Source of the DNA: Naumovozyma dairenensis CBS 421
Lineage: Eukaryota > Ascomycota > Saccharomycetes > Saccharomycetales > Saccharomycetaceae
DNA length: 64,000 nucleotides
Assembly: GCF_000227115.2 (NCBI RefSeq)
Contig: NC_016479.1
Span: forward strand, 1,982,686 to 2,046,685
Reading direction: 5' to 3'
Position 1 is the first letter of the stretch. Each line of letters starts with the position of its first letter. The notes under the pieces were generated by a model. It ran no database searches. It was not told where the DNA came from and worked only from the letters and a program-made list of their open reading frames with translations. The position numbers and the translations under genes are program-made. Shown here one piece after another: positions 61,263-64,000 of this stretch.

Positions 61263-64000
61263 ATGGCCATGGCAACGACTCTACAACAAGATCATAACTC
61301 CCCTATGAGAGCTGTATCTGAAAAATTACGAAATCTCCATATAAGTCCCAAAGAATCCTCATCGTCTAATCTTGAAAATATGGGCGATTCAAATAGAACC
61401 ACAGTAAAGACTGCAACTAGAGTCCCCACTTCTGAAGAGGAAAAGAAAAGGTTTAAATCATATATGCAAAATGATAAATTTGCAGAGTCAAAATTTGTAT
61501 CACAAGATGAGATGCAAACTTGCATTCCCGATGGTTCTGCGAATATAATCAGGCCAGTGTCGAATGGTACAATCGAATATGGGACTGTCCAGAGAGGTAG
61601 ACGTGCATTATCGGGGACTACTAAGAATGATGATATAGCTCAATATAAGCAGTATTTTGTGACTCATAACGAAGACAGTAACAACAATAACAACAACAAC
61701 AGTAAAAATAGTACGTCTAATAGCAATAATACTAGAATCAGTAGGAAGAAAGACCCGGAATCTGATTTGATCGTCAATGCCTCATTAAATGATATATCTG
61801 GTGTTCCAAATACTTTTAAAAGATATCAAGACGCCAAACAAGCAAATACAACTCAAAAAATATCTATTGATAACCTCCATTCAACTTCTGATTTAGATAA
61901 TAGTGACCCGAGACCGGAAGCTTACAAAATATTTGATAATGTATTAAAGAATAAACGTTTTAAAAATCCAATAATCGCAAATAGTACAGAACAAGATATT
62001 AATGTATCTAAAACTCGTCATACTACGGCTAATAATACTAATACTGTTAATGGTGATGATAATGAGAAATTACAAATACATTCGAGGAAATCACCTCTTA
62101 AATCATCTTCATCTTCGATATCATCTTTATCATATTCAACTTCCTCAATAACGAATTCTTCAAACTCCGCAAATGTTCAAAATTCGTTCTTAAATTCAGG
62201 ATATCCAGATTTTAACATTATGGATGGAAATCCAAATAAATCACCTATACCATTAATTAAACCTGAAAACTGTGGACTTATATTTGAAAAACAAACCGGA
62301 GTCTGGACAGACAAGGAGAAGAATCTAAATGAGGATATATCTAGTAGTCATGCAGTCGATAACTCAACATCTAACGCTTTAAATTCATATGACACTTCAG
62401 ATTTACACAAGTTATCCAATACGAGAGATCAAATTACTATAGAATCGACTTCTAATAGAACAGAATATCCTGATGAAACAGAATATCCTGATGATACAGA
62501 AATTCAACCCCCATTATTTAATGAAAAATACCTTTCAAATCTTAATAATAATGATGATAATACTACTACTACTACTAATAATAATAATATTGATATTAAT
62601 AATACTAACAGTAACTATAATAATAACATTCAAGGAATTAATCAAAATTGTAATAATTCAAAGGGTTCCACCATCACTCATAATAATAATAATAATAATA
62701 ATAACATTGAAGGAATGATAAACGATACCCAGCATCATATTGCCAATACCACAGGTATATCAGAAGTAGATATTTCATTCCAACAAAGTACAATTACATT
62801 CATTTCCGAATTAATAAACATAATGCCTCATAAACAAGAATGGTTTAAAATTTCGCAACTTATAATCAATGATAAATCGATAACTAATGTTGTTGGTTTA
62901 GAAAAATTAATGCCGCAACTTTTATCATGTAATCTAGACAATAATCAATTGGAATCATTACAAGGTATACCATCGAATGTTTTACATTTATCATGCTCAA
63001 ATAATAATTTATCCAATTCAAATTGTTCACTGGAACATTTACCAAATTTGGAAACTTTAAATTTATCCAAGAATAATATTTCATCTGATTTATCCATTTT
63101 AGTATCATGCATCCATTTGAAGGATGTTAACTTATCAAATAATCGAATTAGATCATTAGAAGGTATTAACACTTGTCAAGTCAAAAGATTAAATTTAGCG
63201 AATAATAATATATCAGGTACAATTAATTTTAAAGATTTAATTAATCATTCAATGAATTCATTTAATTGTTGGTCTCAAATTGAAGAATTAGATTTATCTG
63301 ATAACCAAATCGTATCGATTATCAATATATCCTCTTTACCTAAATTGAGAAAACTATGTGTAGATAACAATCCAATTGAATATCTTTATGAGGAGGAACC
63401 GGAATCAAAAGTAACTATGAAAGAAGAGCAATCACAATATAAACATTTCACCAATTCCAACTTTAAATTCAAATCCAATTTAGAAATATTATCGTTATTA
63501 GAAACCTCAAGTACATTATTACAAATTGGTAATATTCCAACGATATTACCCTTTCCACATTTAAAGTCGCTACGAATTGATGGATTTTTCCCCGGACTAA
63601 ATAAATTAGATTCCCTTCCTGAGACATTAGAAAGTTTAATGATTAATAATGGTAATATGGCAAGAATGTTTGATTTCCATATCCTCCCTAAAAGATTAGA
63701 ACGATTAAGATTGAATAAGATAATAAATTTTACCCGATTACCTAACAATTTCCAATTTATATGTCCATTATTGAAAGAATTAAATTTAAATGATAATGAA
63801 TTAGATGATTTCCAGAATTTTATTCATAATGTTCCAGCATTTAATCTTCAAGAATTAAGTATTGTCAACAATTCGTTTTTCCCTCAAGTAAGGGATATCA
63901 TTGAAAAAGATGGTACAAATGTTAACCCAGAGGTTATACTAAAGTCCATGAAGGATGAATTTATAATTGCAATACGAATGACCTGTCCCGATATTAGAGA
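61263..64000 (+). CDS. NUD1: Spindle-pole-body outer plaque / mitotic exit network scaffold Nud1 (3'-truncated by window edge)
   Basis: The frame runs from MAMATTLQQDHNS to the window end without a stop (about 912 codons seen; S. cerevisiae Nud1 is 851). Nud1 is a centriolin-like scaffold that recruits Cdc15, Mob1-Dbf2 and Bfa1-Bub2 at the spindle pole. The N-terminal ~520 residues are Ser/Asn-rich and disordered, with one PTSEEEKKRFKSYMQNDKFA-type island. Leucine-rich repeats begin near residue 545 (LSCSNNNLSNSNCSLEHL, LETLNLSKNNISSDLSIL, IEELDLSDNQIVSI) and continue to the edge. A second ATG two codons in could also start it. An 18-bp unit is directly repeated at 62460-62494. The next gene after NDD1 in S. 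cerevisiae is NUD1 (YOR373W). Confidence 0.95.
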   Translation, partial: MAMATTLQQDHNSPMRAVSEKLRNLHISPKESSSSNLENMGDSNRTTVKTATRVPTSEEEKKRFKSYMQNDKFAESKFVSQDEMQTCIPDGSANIIRPVSNGTIEYGTVQRGRRALSGTTKNDDIAQYKQYFVTHNEDSNNNNNNNSKNSTSNSNNTRISRKKDPESDLIVNASLNDISGVPNTFKRYQDAKQANTTQKISIDNLHSTSDLDNSDPRPEAYKIFDNVLKNKRFKNPIIANSTEQDINVSKTRHTTANNTNTVNGDDNEKLQIHSRKSPLKSSSSSISSLSYSTSSITNSSNSANVQNSFLNSGYPDFNIMDGNPNKSPIPLIKPENCGLIFEKQTGVWTDKEKNLNEDISSSHAVDNSTSNALNSYDTSDLHKLSNTRDQITIESTSNRTEYPDETEYPDDTEIQPPLFNEKYLSNLNNNDDNTTTTTNNNNIDINNTNSNYNNNIQGINQNCNNSKGSTITHNNNNNNNNIEGMINDTQHHIANTTGISEVDISFQQSTITFISELINIMPHKQEWFKISQLIINDKSITNVVGLEKLMPQLLSCNLDNNQLESLQGIPSNVLHLSCSNNNLSNSNCSLEHLPNLETLNLSKNNISSDLSILVSCIHLKDVNLSNNRIRSLEGINTCQVKRLNLANNNISGTINFKDLINHSMNSFNCWSQIEELDLSDNQIVSIINISSLPKLRKLCVDNNPIEYLYEEEPESKVTMKEEQSQYKHFTNSNFKFKSNLEILSLLETSSTLLQIGNIPTILPFPHLKSLRIDGFFPGLNKLDSLPETLESLMINNGNMARMFDFHILPKRLERLRLNKIINFTRLPNNFQFICPLLKELNLNDNELDDFQNFIHNVPAFNLQELSIVNNSFFPQVRDIIEKDGTNVNPEVILKSMKDEFIIAIRMTCPDIR

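Noticed and set aside
1..64000. tRNA genes, especially near the transposon island
   Set aside because: I scanned for B-box sequences (GGTTCGANTCC and its complement). The near matches, for example in FRT1 at about 9170 and MYO2 at about 12443, lie in coding sequence and lack an A box.

Overview
This is a stretch of nuclear genome from a budding yeast of the Saccharomycetaceae. Long intron-free ORFs sit close together on both strands. Nearly every protein has an obvious Saccharomyces cerevisiae counterpart, coding sequence is AT-rich, and regulatory proteins carry long Asn and Gln tracts. Gene order points to a lineage that went through the yeast whole-genome duplication and sorted its duplicates differently from S. 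cerevisiae. Markers of chromosome XV right arm (YOR321-YOR373) and chromosome I left arm (YAL025, YAL042, YAL049, YAL055) are interleaved on one track. A Naumovozyma- or Kazachstania-like species fits, but I cannot name it from sequence alone.

Layout. 1-20.4 kb: PMT2/PMT3 (5' end cut off by the window), LDB19, MAK16, PRO2, FRT1/FRT2, MYO2, SNC2 and SCD5. This is the YOR321-YOR329 block with MAK16 (a YAL gene) interleaved. 20.4-23.4 kb: GCN4 and URM1, which in S. cerevisiae lie on chromosomes V and IX, so there is a rearrangement breakpoint on each side. 24.1-26.4 kb: an unidentified small protein gene, then ERV46 (YAL042). 27.1-38.5 kb: SNX3, HAP5, VTS1, PDE2, PRT1 and PRE10, an exact YOR357-YOR362 run. 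38.5-42.6 kb: an intergenic island with a decayed Ty1/copia-type element on the minus strand. A 339-bp solo LTR on the plus strand interrupts it and has perfect 5-bp target duplications. 42.6-64 kb: AIM2, PIP2/OAF1, SCP1, PEX22, RAD17, RPS12, MRS6, GPB1/GPB2, NDD1 and NUD1 (cut by the right edge). This is the YOR363-YOR373 run with AIM2 and PEX22 from the chromosome I side.

The most informative signals are these. The GCN4 leader carries five short upstream ORFs; the first has the sequence Met-Ala-Tyr-stop, so the translational control known in S. cerevisiae looks conserved. The GCN4 reading frame is broken at an A8 run near codon 35, which is most simply a one-base homopolymer miscall. The nested transposon relic is well bounded. 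MAK16 has PAC and RRPE-like promoter elements, PRE10 has a perfect PACE (Rpn4) element, and RPS12 has a Rap1-like site. The GPB N-terminus may be frameshifted, and three Ns interrupt PIP2/OAF1. I found no tRNA, rRNA, CRISPR array or convincing novel multi-gene system. The genes are ordinary yeast housekeeping and regulatory genes for secretion, polarity, translation, amino-acid control, fatty-acid response and the cell cycle.
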